NCBI GenBank assembly: GCA_900469615.1
Contig: UBYA01000022.1
Span: 65,679-129,678 of the forward strand
Reading direction: 5' to 3'
Source: Hyphomicrobiales bacterium
GTDB lineage: Bacteria; Pseudomonadota; Alphaproteobacteria; Rhizobiales; Rhizobiaceae
DNA: 64,000 bases
The stretch's first letter is position 1, and the number at the start of each line of letters is the position of its first letter. A model generated the notes under the pieces. It worked only from the letters and a program-made list of their open reading frames with translations. It made no database searches and was not told where the DNA came from. Shown here one piece after another: positions 27,072-35,585 of this stretch. A program made the position numbers and the translations under genes.

Positions 27072-29155
27072 GAAATCGAACCTAGAATCTTGATCTCGAT
27101 CCCCTTGGCCAATTCCACATGCGACAGGACCGGAAGGGTCGCGAACAGGCGTTCGATGATCATGCGCACATAGGAGCGCGTTTCCGGCGACGTGACAAGA
27201 ACGAAGGGCATGCCGCGATCCATGTATTCACGGATAACTTTGCCGGCCTGCTCGCTGAACTCCTCCAGGCTGCGCGGATCGATGTCGAATTCGACGACCT
27301 CGCCCTTCTGGTCGCGCTTCAGCGCCTGATGGAAGATGAGGTCCCATTTGCTGCCGAGGCGCAGGACGCGCAGCACGCCGTTGTCGGCCAGGTCGCCGCA
27401 AAGCTGCTGCGCCATGCGCACGCGCACATGCTCGACGATCTGCTCGGTCTTGCGCACATGCGGCGCAAGTTCGGCGACCGCCTCGAGGATGAGGTGCAGG
27501 TTGCGGATAGAGACACGCTCGGCCAGCAGCAGCTTGAGCACGGCCTGCAGGCCCGAATAGGACATGTGCGACGAGCAGATCTCGTCGGCGAGCTTTTTAT
27601 ATTCGGGATCGAGGCGATCGATGAGAATCTTGACGTCCTTGTAGGACAGCAAGGCCGGCAGGTTGTTGCGGATGACCTCGCTCATGTGGGTAAGCACGAC
27701 GGAGACGTTGTCGATCGGCTGGAAACCCTCGCGTTTCAGGTCCTCCGTGAAGGCCTCGAGAACGGAAACGGCCGGCATGCCGAAGGCGGGTTCGCGAATC
27801 TCGTCGCCCGGCACGGTCGGCTTGCGGCCAGAGCCGGTGACGACGAGCACTTCGCCGACACGCAGGATGTTGGAGGCGATGGTCGTGCCGTGAATGCGGA
27901 TCTGATACGACTTGTCGGCGATCGCCATGTCGTCGATCACCTTGATCTCCGGCACGACGAACCCATACTGCGTTGCGAACTTCTTGCGCATCTTGCCGAC
28001 GCGGAAGGCCAGCTCCTGATGGGCGCCGAGCAGGCGGGTGGAGACGATCTTGCCGAGCGCCAGCTCGATCTCGGCGGTCTTCAGAACCGACTTGACCGAA
28101 TCCTTTTCCATTTCCTTCGTCTGCATCACCTTCTGCTCTTCAGCATCGCGGCGCAGCTTGTTCTCGGCCTCGATCTGACGCGGGATGAACCAGGCGCCGG
28201 TCGCCATCAGGCCGCCGAGGACGAGGAAGGGGAAGAAGGGCATGCCGGGCATGATGGCCAGGATGCCCATGAGGACCGCCGAAACGGCGAGCGCGCGCGG
28301 ATAACCGCTGAGCTGGTTGACGACGGCCTGGTCGGTGGAACCGGCCGTGCCGCCGCGCGAAACGAGAAGGCCGGCGGCGAGGGAGACGATGAGGGCCGGC
28401 ATCTGCGACACCAGGCCGTCGCCGACGGAGAGCTTCACGAAGACGTCCGCCGCCTGTCCGATCTGCATGCCGTGGCGAAAATAGCCGATGATGATGCCGC
28501 CGAAAACGTTGATGCAGGTGATCAGAAGGCCGGCGACCGCATCGCCGCGCACGAACTTGGAGGCGCCGTCCATCGCGCCGAAGAAGGAGCTTTCCTCTTC
28601 CAGTTCGCGGCGGCGGCGCTGCGCTTCCTTCTCGTCGATCAGGCCGGCCGAGAGATCGGCGTCGATCGCCATCTGCTTGCCGGGGATGGCGTCGAGGGTG
28701 AAGCGGGCGCCGACTTCGGCGATACGCGTCGCGCCCTTGGTGATGACGATGAAGTTGATGGTGATGAGGATCAGGAAGACGATCAGGCCGATGACGAAGT
28801 CGCCCGACATCACCAGGCTGGAAAAGCCAGCAATGACGCCGCCTGCGGCATCATGCCCCTCATAGCCGTGCGAAAGGATGACGCGCGTCGTGGCGATGTT
28901 CAGCGCCAGTCGCGTCATGGTGGCGATGAGCAGAATCGTCGGGAAGGACGAGAACTCCAGCGGCTTCTTGATCCAGAGCGCCACCATGAGGATCAGCACC
29001 GAAAAAGCGATCGAGAAGGCCAGCCCAAGGTCGATCAGAAACGGTGGAATCGGCAGGAACAGCACGCACAGGATGACCATGATGCCGAGTGCGAACCCGA
29101 TATCGCGTACGCTGGGATTGGCTTTGGGGAGTGCTATTGCGGGTGGTTGTGCCAT
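27068..29155 (-). CDS. flhA: Flagellar export gate protein FlhA
   Basis: A 695-aa protein with about eight N-terminal membrane helices (to about 330) and a large cytoplasmic domain that docks export substrates and chaperones. Typical blocks are FSSFPTILLIATMTRLALNI, the conserved cytoplasmic loop with FTLDAIPGKQMAIDADL and GAMDGASKFVRGDA, and the C-terminal HMSEVIRNNLPALLSYKDV. The ATG at 29155 (MAQPPAIALPK) is preferred to upstream codons because CGGAA lies nine bases before it. Confidence 0.98.
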   Translation of the reverse strand: MAQPPAIALPKANPSVRDIGFALGIMVILCVLFLPIPPFLIDLGLAFSIAFSVLILMVALWIKKPLEFSSFPTILLIATMTRLALNIATTRVILSHGYEGHDAAGGVIAGFSSLVMSGDFVIGLIVFLILITINFIVITKGATRIAEVGARFTLDAIPGKQMAIDADLSAGLIDEKEAQRRRRELEEESSFFGAMDGASKFVRGDAVAGLLITCINVFGGIIIGYFRHGMQIGQAADVFVKLSVGDGLVSQMPALIVSLAAGLLVSRGGTAGSTDQAVVNQLSGYPRALAVSAVLMGILAIMPGMPFFPFLVLGGLMATGAWFIPRQIEAENKLRRDAEEQKVMQTKEMEKDSVKSVLKTAEIELALGKIVSTRLLGAHQELAFRVGKMRKKFATQYGFVVPEIKVIDDMAIADKSYQIRIHGTTIASNILRVGEVLVVTGSGRKPTVPGDEIREPAFGMPAVSVLEAFTEDLKREGFQPIDNVSVVLTHMSEVIRNNLPALLSYKDVKILIDRLDPEYKKLADEICSSHMSYSGLQAVLKLLLAERVSIRNLHLILEAVAELAPHVRKTEQIVEHVRVRMAQQLCGDLADNGVLRVLRLGSKWDLIFHQALKRDQKGEVVEFDIDPRSLEEFSEQAGKVIREYMDRGMPFVLVTSPETRSYVRMIIERLFATLPVLSHVELAKGIEIKILGSIS

Positions 29156-29304
29156 CGACCGGTTCCGTCTCTTCATGAGAGGAGGCAAACGGCCGAGCCG
29201 CCTGCCCTATTGGAACCGACCTTTAAAAGTCGAAGCTTGCGCGAGCATGGCCTATGGCCATCGGTGTTCGCGATCCGGAAGCCGCAACGGCCTCCGGGCC
29301 CATT

Positions 29305-29571
29305 CTAGAAGCCCGACTGGATGCGCGAGAAGACGAGATTGGTGAAGATCGAAATCTGCGCGCCGACGAACGGAGCCGAAATGCCGATAGTAACCATGAC
29401 CGCCACGATTTTCGGCACGAAGGTCAATGTCGCCTCCTGCACCTGGGTCAGCGCCTGGATCAGCGCAATCACCAGACCGACGACCATGGCGGCAAGAACG
29501 GCCGGGCCGGAAGCCACGAGCACCGTCCAGATCGCCGCCTGGAAGATATCCAACGCATCGGCTTCATTCAT
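29305..29571 (-). CDS. fliQ: Flagellar export protein FliQ
   Basis: An 88-aa two-helix inner-membrane part of the export gate. The helices are WTVLVASGPAVLAAMVVGLV and IVAVMVTIGISAPFV, joined by the conserved short segment LIQALTQVQEATLTFVPK. It is separated from flhA by about 149 bases and from flgD by 29. Confidence 0.97.
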   Translation of the reverse strand: MNEADALDIFQAAIWTVLVASGPAVLAAMVVGLVIALIQALTQVQEATLTFVPKIVAVMVTIGISAPFVGAQISIFTNLVFSRIQSGF

Positions 29572-29600
29572 GACATTTCCACTCCCGGTTCAGCAGCTCC

Positions 29601-30098
29601 TCATGAGCCGCTGGTCGAATCCGTGCTCGACGAATCGCTGCTGCTGCTACTATCGCTCGACGTGGACGACGCATCAATGGCCGTACCCGCCGGAGCGATC
29701 GTGACGCCGGCCTGGATCAGGATTTTGTCGCCGGCATCGGTTTCGGCGATAATACCGTCCGTGTAGACGCTTACCTGCTTGATGGTGCCGGTGGTCTTGC
29801 CATCGGCGCTCATGATTTCCTTGCCGATATAGTCCGATGCCTGCGATATCCACTGGTTCTGCAAGACGGTTTCCAGATGAGAGTTCGTCTGGATCTGCTG
29901 CTCGACCTGCGAGAAGCTCGCCAGCTGCGAAATCTGCTGGCTTGCATCCATCGGGTCCGTCGGATCCTGGTTCTTCATCTGCGCGATGAGAAGCTGCAGG
30001 AAGTCGTTATAATTCAGGCTGGCGCTCGCCGATGCGGTTGCGGCACTCTGCGAGGAACTGCTGCTGGTGCTGCTGGTGACGGCGTCTACCGCTGCCAT
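29601..30098 (-). CDS. flgD: Hook-capping protein FlgD with serine-rich tail
   Basis: A 165-aa scaffolding cap for hook assembly. The N-terminal family pattern LNYNDFLQLLIAQMKNQDP and MDASQQISQLASFSQVEQQ is clear, followed by the region ASDYIGKEIMSADGKTTGTI. The protein is short and lacks the large C-terminal beta domains of enteric FlgD, as in other rhizobia. The last about 25 residues are almost only Ser, Asp and Thr, which is unusual and probably disordered. The start overlaps the flbT stop by 13 bases, indicating translational coupling. Confidence 0.95.
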   Translation of the reverse strand: MAAVDAVTSSTSSSSSQSAATASASASLNYNDFLQLLIAQMKNQDPTDPMDASQQISQLASFSQVEQQIQTNSHLETVLQNQWISQASDYIGKEIMSADGKTTGTIKQVSVYTDGIIAETDAGDKILIQAGVTIAPAGTAIDASSTSSDSSSSSDSSSTDSTSGS

Positions 30099-30538
30099 GG
30101 AGCGATCTCCCGACGAATGTGCTCGATCGTCGCCGCAGGCATCTCCTGGTTGTTCAGAATACCGTCCTCGACCGGGTAGAGGCCACGGATCGCCTTCAGC
30201 GCATCGAAGGCGCGGCCGGTGGCGACGAGACCGTCGATGCGCTTCAGCTCGGCCAGCACTTCCTCATTGTGGAAGCACGACAGCAGCATGACGATCGACT
30301 TGCGGAACATGGCCGTCGACTGCTCCTTGCCCTCCGGATTGATGAGGATCATCTGCGCGATGAAATAGAGCTGGCGCAGCGGAGTCGTCGCGTCTTCGGG
30401 TTGAAGCACATGGTTCTCAAGCAGGAATGTCACATCATTCAGGAATTCCAGGGCAACCTTGCGATCGACGCGCAGGACGGCCCCGTTGATAAAGATCTTT
30501 TCCCCGGCTTTGAGCGATATGCGAAGCGTACTTTTCAT
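30086..30538 (-). CDS. flbT: Flagellin synthesis repressor FlbT
   Basis: A 150-aa alphaproteobacterial regulator. In Caulobacter FlbT binds the 5' untranslated leader of flagellin mRNA and represses its translation or stability until hook completion. Family blocks are LRISLKAGEKIFINGAVLRV and DATTPLRQLYFIAQMILINP. It overlaps flaF by four bases and flgD by 13. The conserved leaders in front of the four flagellins of this window are its plausible targets. Confidence 0.96.
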   Translation of the reverse strand: MKSTLRISLKAGEKIFINGAVLRVDRKVALEFLNDVTFLLENHVLQPEDATTPLRQLYFIAQMILINPEGKEQSTAMFRKSIVMLLSCFHNEEVLAELKRIDGLVATGRAFDALKAIRGLYPVEDGILNNQEMPAATIEHIRREIAPWQR

Positions 30539-30882
30539 TTAAGTCCATCCCTGATGATGGTGGTGACATCGATGATGCCTTGATAATTTTCCGACTGGCG
30601 CCGCCGGATTCGATCGCATTCCTTCAAGATCCAGATGGCGATCGAGATTAGGTTGGCACGTAGTTCGACATTGAGCTGGTTCTCCGGACTTTTGAGGTCC
30701 TCGACGAAGCTGACCCATACGCGTCGCGTATAGAAAAGCGCCTCGATCGCTTCGCGGCCGTATTTCCCCGCATCACGGGCCGCAGAGAGGAGAGCTATCG
30801 ACCGGTCCAGAACTTGCCGTTCTCGTTCCTTGGCGTCGGCCACGTCATCCTGCATGACTTCCGCATATGAGAACTGATACAT
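30535..30882 (-). CDS. flaF: Flagellar biosynthesis regulator FlaF
   Basis: A 115-aa helical protein with the FlaF hallmarks YQFSYAEVMQDDVADAKERE and SPENQLNVELRANLISIAIW. In Caulobacter FlaF is a positive counterpart of FlbT in flagellin synthesis and a chaperone-like secretion factor. It is located between flgL and flbT and overlaps flbT by four bases, which fits a joint role. Confidence 0.96.
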   Translation of the reverse strand: MYQFSYAEVMQDDVADAKERERQVLDRSIALLSAARDAGKYGREAIEALFYTRRVWVSFVEDLKSPENQLNVELRANLISIAIWILKECDRIRRRQSENYQGIIDVTTIIRDGLK

Positions 30883-30919
30883 TCACGCATCCTTCCTGGT
30901 CATTACTTCCCTTTGATCA

Positions 30920-31963
30920 TCAAAGGTAATTTACAAGGCTTAACTGCTGGATCTTGGAGACAATCGTGTAAGCCGTTTCAAGCTGGGTCTCGAGGCTGTT
31001 GACCTTGGTCGAAGCCTCGTAGGGATCGACCCCGGTCAGGTCGCCTATGCTGGTATTGAGAATGGTCTTCTGGGCGTTCAGCGCCGTATTCGCGTCCGAC
31101 AGGCGCGACTGTGACAGACCGAGTTGGCTTGCCTGGTTGTTCAGGCCGTCCACCGCCTGGCGCGCGTAGCTGATGGCCTGGTCCGTGACGGCGTTCAGCG
31201 CGTCCGAGTTCAGCGCCGGCGTCGTGCCCATCAGCGCATTGGTCACGCTGGCGGCGAGCGCCAGGTAGCGCATGCCGGAAGCATTCGAATTGGTGGAGGT
31301 TTCCACGACTTCCGAATTGCTGATGCGGCTCGTCATATTCTGATCCGACGCGCTCGACCAGTTCGCCCACGCGCTATCGGAGGTGAACATCGGCTCGACC
31401 GTGGTCGTAATGAAGTCCTTCACCTGATCGGCGGTGAGCTTGTCGACGGTCGTGCCGTTGCTGGTGGCGTATTGAGACAGCGCAGTCTGAATCTGCGCGT
31501 TCGCCGTCGCCGAATAATCCGTCATCGGCTGGACATCGGTGTTGGTGCCGGCAAAGAGATATTCGCCGTTGACCATGGTGTTGGCGGAGGCGATGACGCT
31601 CGAAAGTGCGGCGGTCGCGGTCGACTGCGACAGCGCCACGCTGCTGCCATCCGTGTTGCCGCGCAACGCCACCAGCTGATCCATCAGCTTCTGCGCCTGG
31701 GTGCCCATGCCGCTCAACGCAGTCTGCGACGAGGTCATCCGCTGGTTGGCAATGGAATTGCTGCTGAGAATGGAATCGATGCGCGACACTTCCCGCGTCA
31801 GATTCACGCTGAGCGACGTATTGCTGCCCAGCGCGACGCCGATATCCGCATAGACGCCTGTGGTTGCCTCCGTCGAGGCGCTCGTCATCTCGTTCTGCGC
31901 CTGACGGATCGTCTGGCGCATGGCGTTCTGAATGGCTGTGCTCGAAATGAAAGAAAGTTTCAT
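30920..31963 (-). CDS. flgL: Hook-filament junction protein FlgL (HAP3)
   Basis: A 347-aa flagellin-like junction protein secreted by the flagellar apparatus. The N-terminal coiled-coil region shows SSTAIQNAMRQTIRQAQNEM and RMTSSQTALSGMGTQAQKLM; the C-terminal coil ends VNSLETQLETAYTIVSKIQQ. It follows flgK by three bases, so they are co-expressed. Confidence 0.95.
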   Translation of the reverse strand: MKLSFISSTAIQNAMRQTIRQAQNEMTSASTEATTGVYADIGVALGSNTSLSVNLTREVSRIDSILSSNSIANQRMTSSQTALSGMGTQAQKLMDQLVALRGNTDGSSVALSQSTATAALSSVIASANTMVNGEYLFAGTNTDVQPMTDYSATANAQIQTALSQYATSNGTTVDKLTADQVKDFITTTVEPMFTSDSAWANWSSASDQNMTSRISNSEVVETSTNSNASGMRYLALAASVTNALMGTTPALNSDALNAVTDQAISYARQAVDGLNNQASQLGLSQSRLSDANTALNAQKTILNTSIGDLTGVDPYEASTKVNSLETQLETAYTIVSKIQQLSLVNYL

Positions 31964-31966
31964 AGC

Positions 31967-33451
31967 TTAGCTCGCAATGTCCAGTACCGATTGAAGCATC
32001 TCATTGACAGCGTTCAATATCTTCGTTCCAGCCTTGTAGGACTGCTCGATATCCATCATCAGCGTCAGTTCCTCGTCGAGATTGACGCCGGTCGCATTCG
32101 AATAGGCGCCCGAGGAGCGCGAGAGCGCCGCCGATGTATTTTCAGCCGCCGTCGTAGCCGTGCTGCGCTGCCCCTCGAGCCAGCCGATGGAACTCGATGC
32201 ATAATCCATGAGGCTGGCGTTGGTATCCGAGCCGGCTGAAGCAGCGAAGCCCGTTTTGGCGTTCATTGCTGTGATGTAGGCGTCGAGCTGCGTGGAATAG
32301 CCGCTGTCGCCGCTGGTATTCACGACGTAGTTCGTGCCGTTGATGCCGCCGTCGCGCAGCAGGGTCGGGTTCGAAACGGCAGCGGAATTGACGGTGATGG
32401 AACCGGCAAGGCCCGTTATGACCGTCGCGCTGCCCGGCCCGGTGCCGTTGCTCCAGGTGGAGGCGCCCGAATAGGTGAACAGGCCGGCCGCCATGACCGG
32501 ATTGCTTGGGTCCGTATTGTCCGTTTCCGCAAACGTCGTCACCAGGCCGCGCGCGATTTCGTCAAGCTGCTTCTGGTAGGTCGGCGCCACATCGTCGCGA
32601 ACCTGCAATGCCGCCTGGAGGCTGCCCTGCGCGGTCGTGTTGGCGCCCTGGCCGGGGGTCAGCGCAACGCCGTCGATGTAAACGCTGTTTCCGGTATCGG
32701 CGGCCGTATAGGAATTCGTCGGCTGAAACGTCACCGTGCGCGGAATGGTTTCGAACAGGGTGGTGCCGCTCGTGGTGTAGAGCGCCATGTCGTTGTTGCC
32801 GCGCGTCACCGCGTTCACGCCGACAATCTGCGAGATCTGCGTCAGGATGGAATCGCGCTGATCGAGGGCATCGGCCAGAGCGTTCGACGTCGGGCCGGCG
32901 GTCGTCGTGGCCGACTTCACCGCATCGTTCGCCGTCTGGAACTGCTTCAACAGGCTGTTCAGCGTATCGACATCGGAGCTGATCTGCTTGTCGGCATCGG
33001 TGCGGGCGCTCTGCACGGCCGTCGTGGCGTTGTTGAGTGCCGTCACGAGGCTTTGCGCGGCACTGATCGCGGACTGGGCAGCCGTCGTGCTCGACGGCGA
33101 GCCGGAGTAGGTCTGCATCGCCGTCTGGAACGCCGAAAGATAGGTCGCCGGCGAAATCTCGTTATCGTTGCCGCCGAGGGTTGCCGACTGAAGGTTGCTG
33201 TAGGCATTCAAAAGCAGCTGCTGCGCCGAATCCGACGACGAGGAGCTGAGATAGGCCTTCTGCAACGCCGGTTCGCTGCTTCGCTCGATCTTTACAACCT
33301 GGGCGCCCGCCATGTCGGTGGTCAACACCGCCTGTCGACGCGAATAACTCGTGTTGCCGGCGTTTGCGATATTGTTCGATACGACACTGCTCTGCGTGCC
33401 GGTATTGTTGAATATCGCCTGCGCGTTATTGAGAGCTGTTGTGAGCGACAT
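31967..33451 (-). CDS. flgK: Hook-filament junction protein FlgK (HAP1)
   Basis: A 494-aa junction protein. The hook/rod family N-terminus SLTTALNNAQAIFNNTGTQS with NNIANAGNTSYSRRQA is present, as is the C-terminal NLDEELTLMMDIEQSYKAG, which forms the axial coiled coil. It is the first intact gene of the flgK-flgL-flaF-flbT-flgD group. The frame ahead of it, where flgE normally lies in this cluster type, is only a remnant. Confidence 0.96.
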   Translation of the reverse strand: MSLTTALNNAQAIFNNTGTQSSVVSNNIANAGNTSYSRRQAVLTTDMAGAQVVKIERSSEPALQKAYLSSSSSDSAQQLLLNAYSNLQSATLGGNDNEISPATYLSAFQTAMQTYSGSPSSTTAAQSAISAAQSLVTALNNATTAVQSARTDADKQISSDVDTLNSLLKQFQTANDAVKSATTTAGPTSNALADALDQRDSILTQISQIVGVNAVTRGNNDMALYTTSGTTLFETIPRTVTFQPTNSYTAADTGNSVYIDGVALTPGQGANTTAQGSLQAALQVRDDVAPTYQKQLDEIARGLVTTFAETDNTDPSNPVMAAGLFTYSGASTWSNGTGPGSATVITGLAGSITVNSAAVSNPTLLRDGGINGTNYVVNTSGDSGYSTQLDAYITAMNAKTGFAASAGSDTNASLMDYASSSIGWLEGQRSTATTAAENTSAALSRSSGAYSNATGVNLDEELTLMMDIEQSYKAGTKILNAVNEMLQSVLDIAS

Positions 33452-33928
33452 GACTGACTCGATACCCTATTCGTTTTAGCGCCGCAGAGTGGATGAAAGG
33501 CCGCCGGAGCAAGCCGAAGACGACCGTCTGCAAGTGTATTGGAAGACGAGAACACCGTTGCGCCGGATATGGGAAGCGATCACGGGAATCTGCGAAGCAC
33601 CCTTTCCCGCCGGGATCGCATCATGGGCCGGCATCGCATCGGCGACGCGATCGTACGGCGCGCCGAGGCAAATCGCCTGTGCGCTCGCATCCGCAAATCC
33701 GGTCTCCATGCTGCCGAAATTCCTCATCTGGAATCCTCGTTATCCTTCATACGACTGAGAGTAGGTGGCGGGCCTTGCGTGAAGCTGTCTGAGAGGACGA
33801 AAAGCCGATCATCGTAAAAAGGCCATTCGGCAATCGCCGCTTTGCAGCTCCGGATTACGCATTGCCGGGAGGAAGCGTAAGAAACGACCTACGTTCCACG
33901 ACAATCCCGAAGCGGCATGACGCAAGCG
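33452..33928. other. Short region between rem terminator and flgK, lacking intact flgE
   Basis: About 477 bases that contain only the 83-codon remnant on the minus strand and, beyond it (about 33728-33928), sequence with no gene. A promoter for flgK should be here but was not identified with confidence. Confidence 0.5.
33476..33727 (-). pseudogene. Possible flgE remnant: 83-codon frame with hook/rod-like N-terminus
   Basis: The frame starts after GAGGATTCCAG and reads MRNFGSMETGFADASAQAIC, then LGAPYDRVADAM. Without gaps this lines up with the FlgE N-terminal pattern (recalled as M-x3-G-x-M-x-T-G-x5-AQA-x2-L-x4-D-x-I/V-A) over about 30 residues. The next part (HIRRNGVLVF and a Ser/Arg-rich end) does not resemble FlgE, and a hook protein should be several hundred residues. 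It lies 24 bases before flgK, where rhizobial clusters normally carry flgE. A decayed or internally deleted flgE is the simplest reading; a chance ORF or a real small protein is possible. Confidence 0.45.
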
Positions 33929-33964
33929 AAAAGGCCCGGGAATCATGTGATTCCCGGGCCTTTT
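33929..33964 (-). terminator. Rho-independent terminator after rem
   Basis: A 17-bp perfect stem AAAAGGCCCGGGAATCA (33929-33945) with its complement (33948-33964), giving a T run on the minus strand. It lies just past the rem stop and isolates rem from flgK. Confidence 0.88.
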
Positions 33965-34000
33965 GCTGAATTCGGCATCCTGGCTGCGCGCTCGGGGCTA

Positions 34001-34672
34001 TCAGCTCCAGTCGATGCAGTAGCCGAGGAACCGCTTGGAATCGACCGGATCGAAACCGAGCTTCTTGCGCAGCTTCTTGCGCAGCTTCGAGATATGGCTT
34101 TCAACCACGTTTTCTTCGACTTCCTCGTCGAAGATGCCGTAGATGGCGTTGAAGATCTGCGTCTTCGTTACCCGGCGGCCGCGGTTGGCGATCAAGTATT
34201 CGAGAATGCGGCGCTCGCGGCGCGGCAATGCGAAGACCGATCCGTTGACTTCCGGATCGCGGCCATCCGCGAAGACGCGAATCGGGCCGATATCGGTATA
34301 GTTGCTGATCGCCTTCAGCCGGCGGCGGATCGCCGCGGCCCTGGCCAGGATTTCGCGGGGATGCACCGGCTTGCGCACGACATCGTCCACGCCGCAATCG
34401 AAAAGTGCAAGGGTGGCTTCCAGCGAGGGTTGATCGCTGACCGCGATGACAGGTGCTGCCGTGCGATCACGAATCGCTCTCGGCAGCTCGTGCACATGCT
34501 GCCCCTGTCCGATGAGGAAGGCTTCAACAGCAGCAATATCGCCCTCTGCCGCCGTCGTAACCCATTCGCCGAACTCGCGTGGATCGAATCCCGTGGAAGG
34601 GATGCCCTCGCGTCCAAACAGTGATGTATATCCGTCCTTAACGAGCTCTCGCTCATCAACCACTACGATCAT
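34001..34672 (-). CDS. rem: Rem, OmpR-type activator of flagellar genes
   Basis: A 223-aa response-regulator-like protein. The C-terminal winged helix is clear (LPRRERRILEYLIANRGRRV and VVESHISKLRKKLRKKLGF). The receiver-like N-terminal domain keeps the later Lys-Pro (residues 101-102) but has AFLIGQG (51-57) where a phosphorylatable Asp is expected, so activation is probably phosphorylation-independent. In Sinorhizobium meliloti Rem activates the later flagellar, motility and chemotaxis genes. Upstream are the fliK/transglycosylase genes and downstream is a strong terminator. Confidence 0.93.
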   Translation of the reverse strand: MIVVVDERELVKDGYTSLFGREGIPSTGFDPREFGEWVTTAAEGDIAAVEAFLIGQGQHVHELPRAIRDRTAAPVIAVSDQPSLEATLALFDCGVDDVVRKPVHPREILARAAAIRRRLKAISNYTDIGPIRVFADGRDPEVNGSVFALPRRERRILEYLIANRGRRVTKTQIFNAIYGIFDEEVEENVVESHISKLRKKLRKKLGFDPVDSKRFLGYCIDWS

Positions 34673-34952
34673 TCGTCCGCCTCCGAATCAGTGTGGTGTT
34701 TCGATGACCTATGGGTACGAATCGGGCGAATCACGAACAACTGTCGGAAATGAGTGGCAGAAATTAATAATTGATTAACTTTAGAGGCGCGATTTGCACT
34801 AGATGTAGTAGGTCCCTTGCATTTTACACCGATAAAAAAGTCGTTGGTTAGCGTGTTCTTAACATCCCCATTTTGGGCATATCGATGGCAGTCAACCGCC
34901 TTGCTTGAGTTAGCGGCGGCTAACGGGAGGCGAGATACAACCTATAGGTTGT
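34673..34952. other. AT-rich region upstream of rem
   Basis: About 280 bases without a gene, noticeably AT-rich between about 34740 and 34880. It should contain the rem promoter on the minus strand. No clear hexamers or operator were resolved. Confidence 0.4.
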
Positions 34953-35585
34953 TCAATTCCGGCAAAATGTCGCTGCGTTGGGCGTCCATTTTCCGTAGCC
35001 GGTGGCAACCAGATTGGCGATGACACGGCAGACATAGACCTTCTGGGCGGGGTCGTTGTTCGGGCCGGCATGGTATCGGGCTACCGCCATCGTCCAGGTT
35101 TCATGCCTGTCGTGCAGATTGCGGAGGAACTTCGCGGCATATTCGACATTGCTGCGCGGATCGAACATTGCGGCGACGGACGTAAAATTCTCACCGTGAA
35201 AATACTGATTGATCTGCATGCAGCCGACATCGATCAGCTTGGCGCCGTTCTGCCGGGCCGCGGCGAATACCTGCAGGGCCGCGGTTTCCGACGGCGGAAA
35301 GATCGGCCGGCCCTCGACATTGAGGGCGTAGGGATAGAGCGATCCCTTGCGGCCCGTTTCCGTTAATCCGACCGAGTAGAGTATCCCCTCCGGTATCCCA
35401 TATTTCGCGGCAGCGGACTGGATTTCGCGTTCGCAAAGACCCGCGGCGCCATTGTCCGGGGGAGCCGGATTTCCCGAGGCATCGGCCTCAGAGATAAACC
35501 GCGCCAGAGCGAGAACGCTGAACGCCACCAGCAGCGCCGTCTTCAACACCGCGCTCACCCGAACTGCGATTGCCGTCGTTTCCAT
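34953..35585 (-). CDS. Lytic transglycosylase of the flagellar cluster
   Basis: A 210-aa exported enzyme with a signal-like N-terminus (VLKTALLVAFSVLALARFIS, about 14-33) and a lysozyme-like SLT fold. The catalytic Glu lies in YGIPEGILYSVGLTETG, the second block is IDVGCMQINQYFH and the third MAVARYHAG. It cuts peptidoglycan glycan strands, probably letting the rod pass, since the cluster's FlgJ-type protein (25113) has no muramidase half. The ATG at 35585 gives a 98-base overlap with the fliK end in another frame; internal GTG codons at 35558 and 35549 would reduce it. Confidence 0.87.
   Translation of the reverse strand: METTAIAVRVSAVLKTALLVAFSVLALARFISEADASGNPAPPDNGAAGLCEREIQSAAAKYGIPEGILYSVGLTETGRKGSLYPYALNVEGRPIFPPSETAALQVFAAARQNGAKLIDVGCMQINQYFHGENFTSVAAMFDPRSNVEYAAKFLRNLHDRHETWTMAVARYHAGPNNDPAQKVYVCRVIANLVATGYGKWTPNAATFCRN

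Noticed and set aside
27119..29308. 729-codon plus-strand frame opposite flhA
   Set aside because: Shadow of flhA; no domain and no ribosome site.
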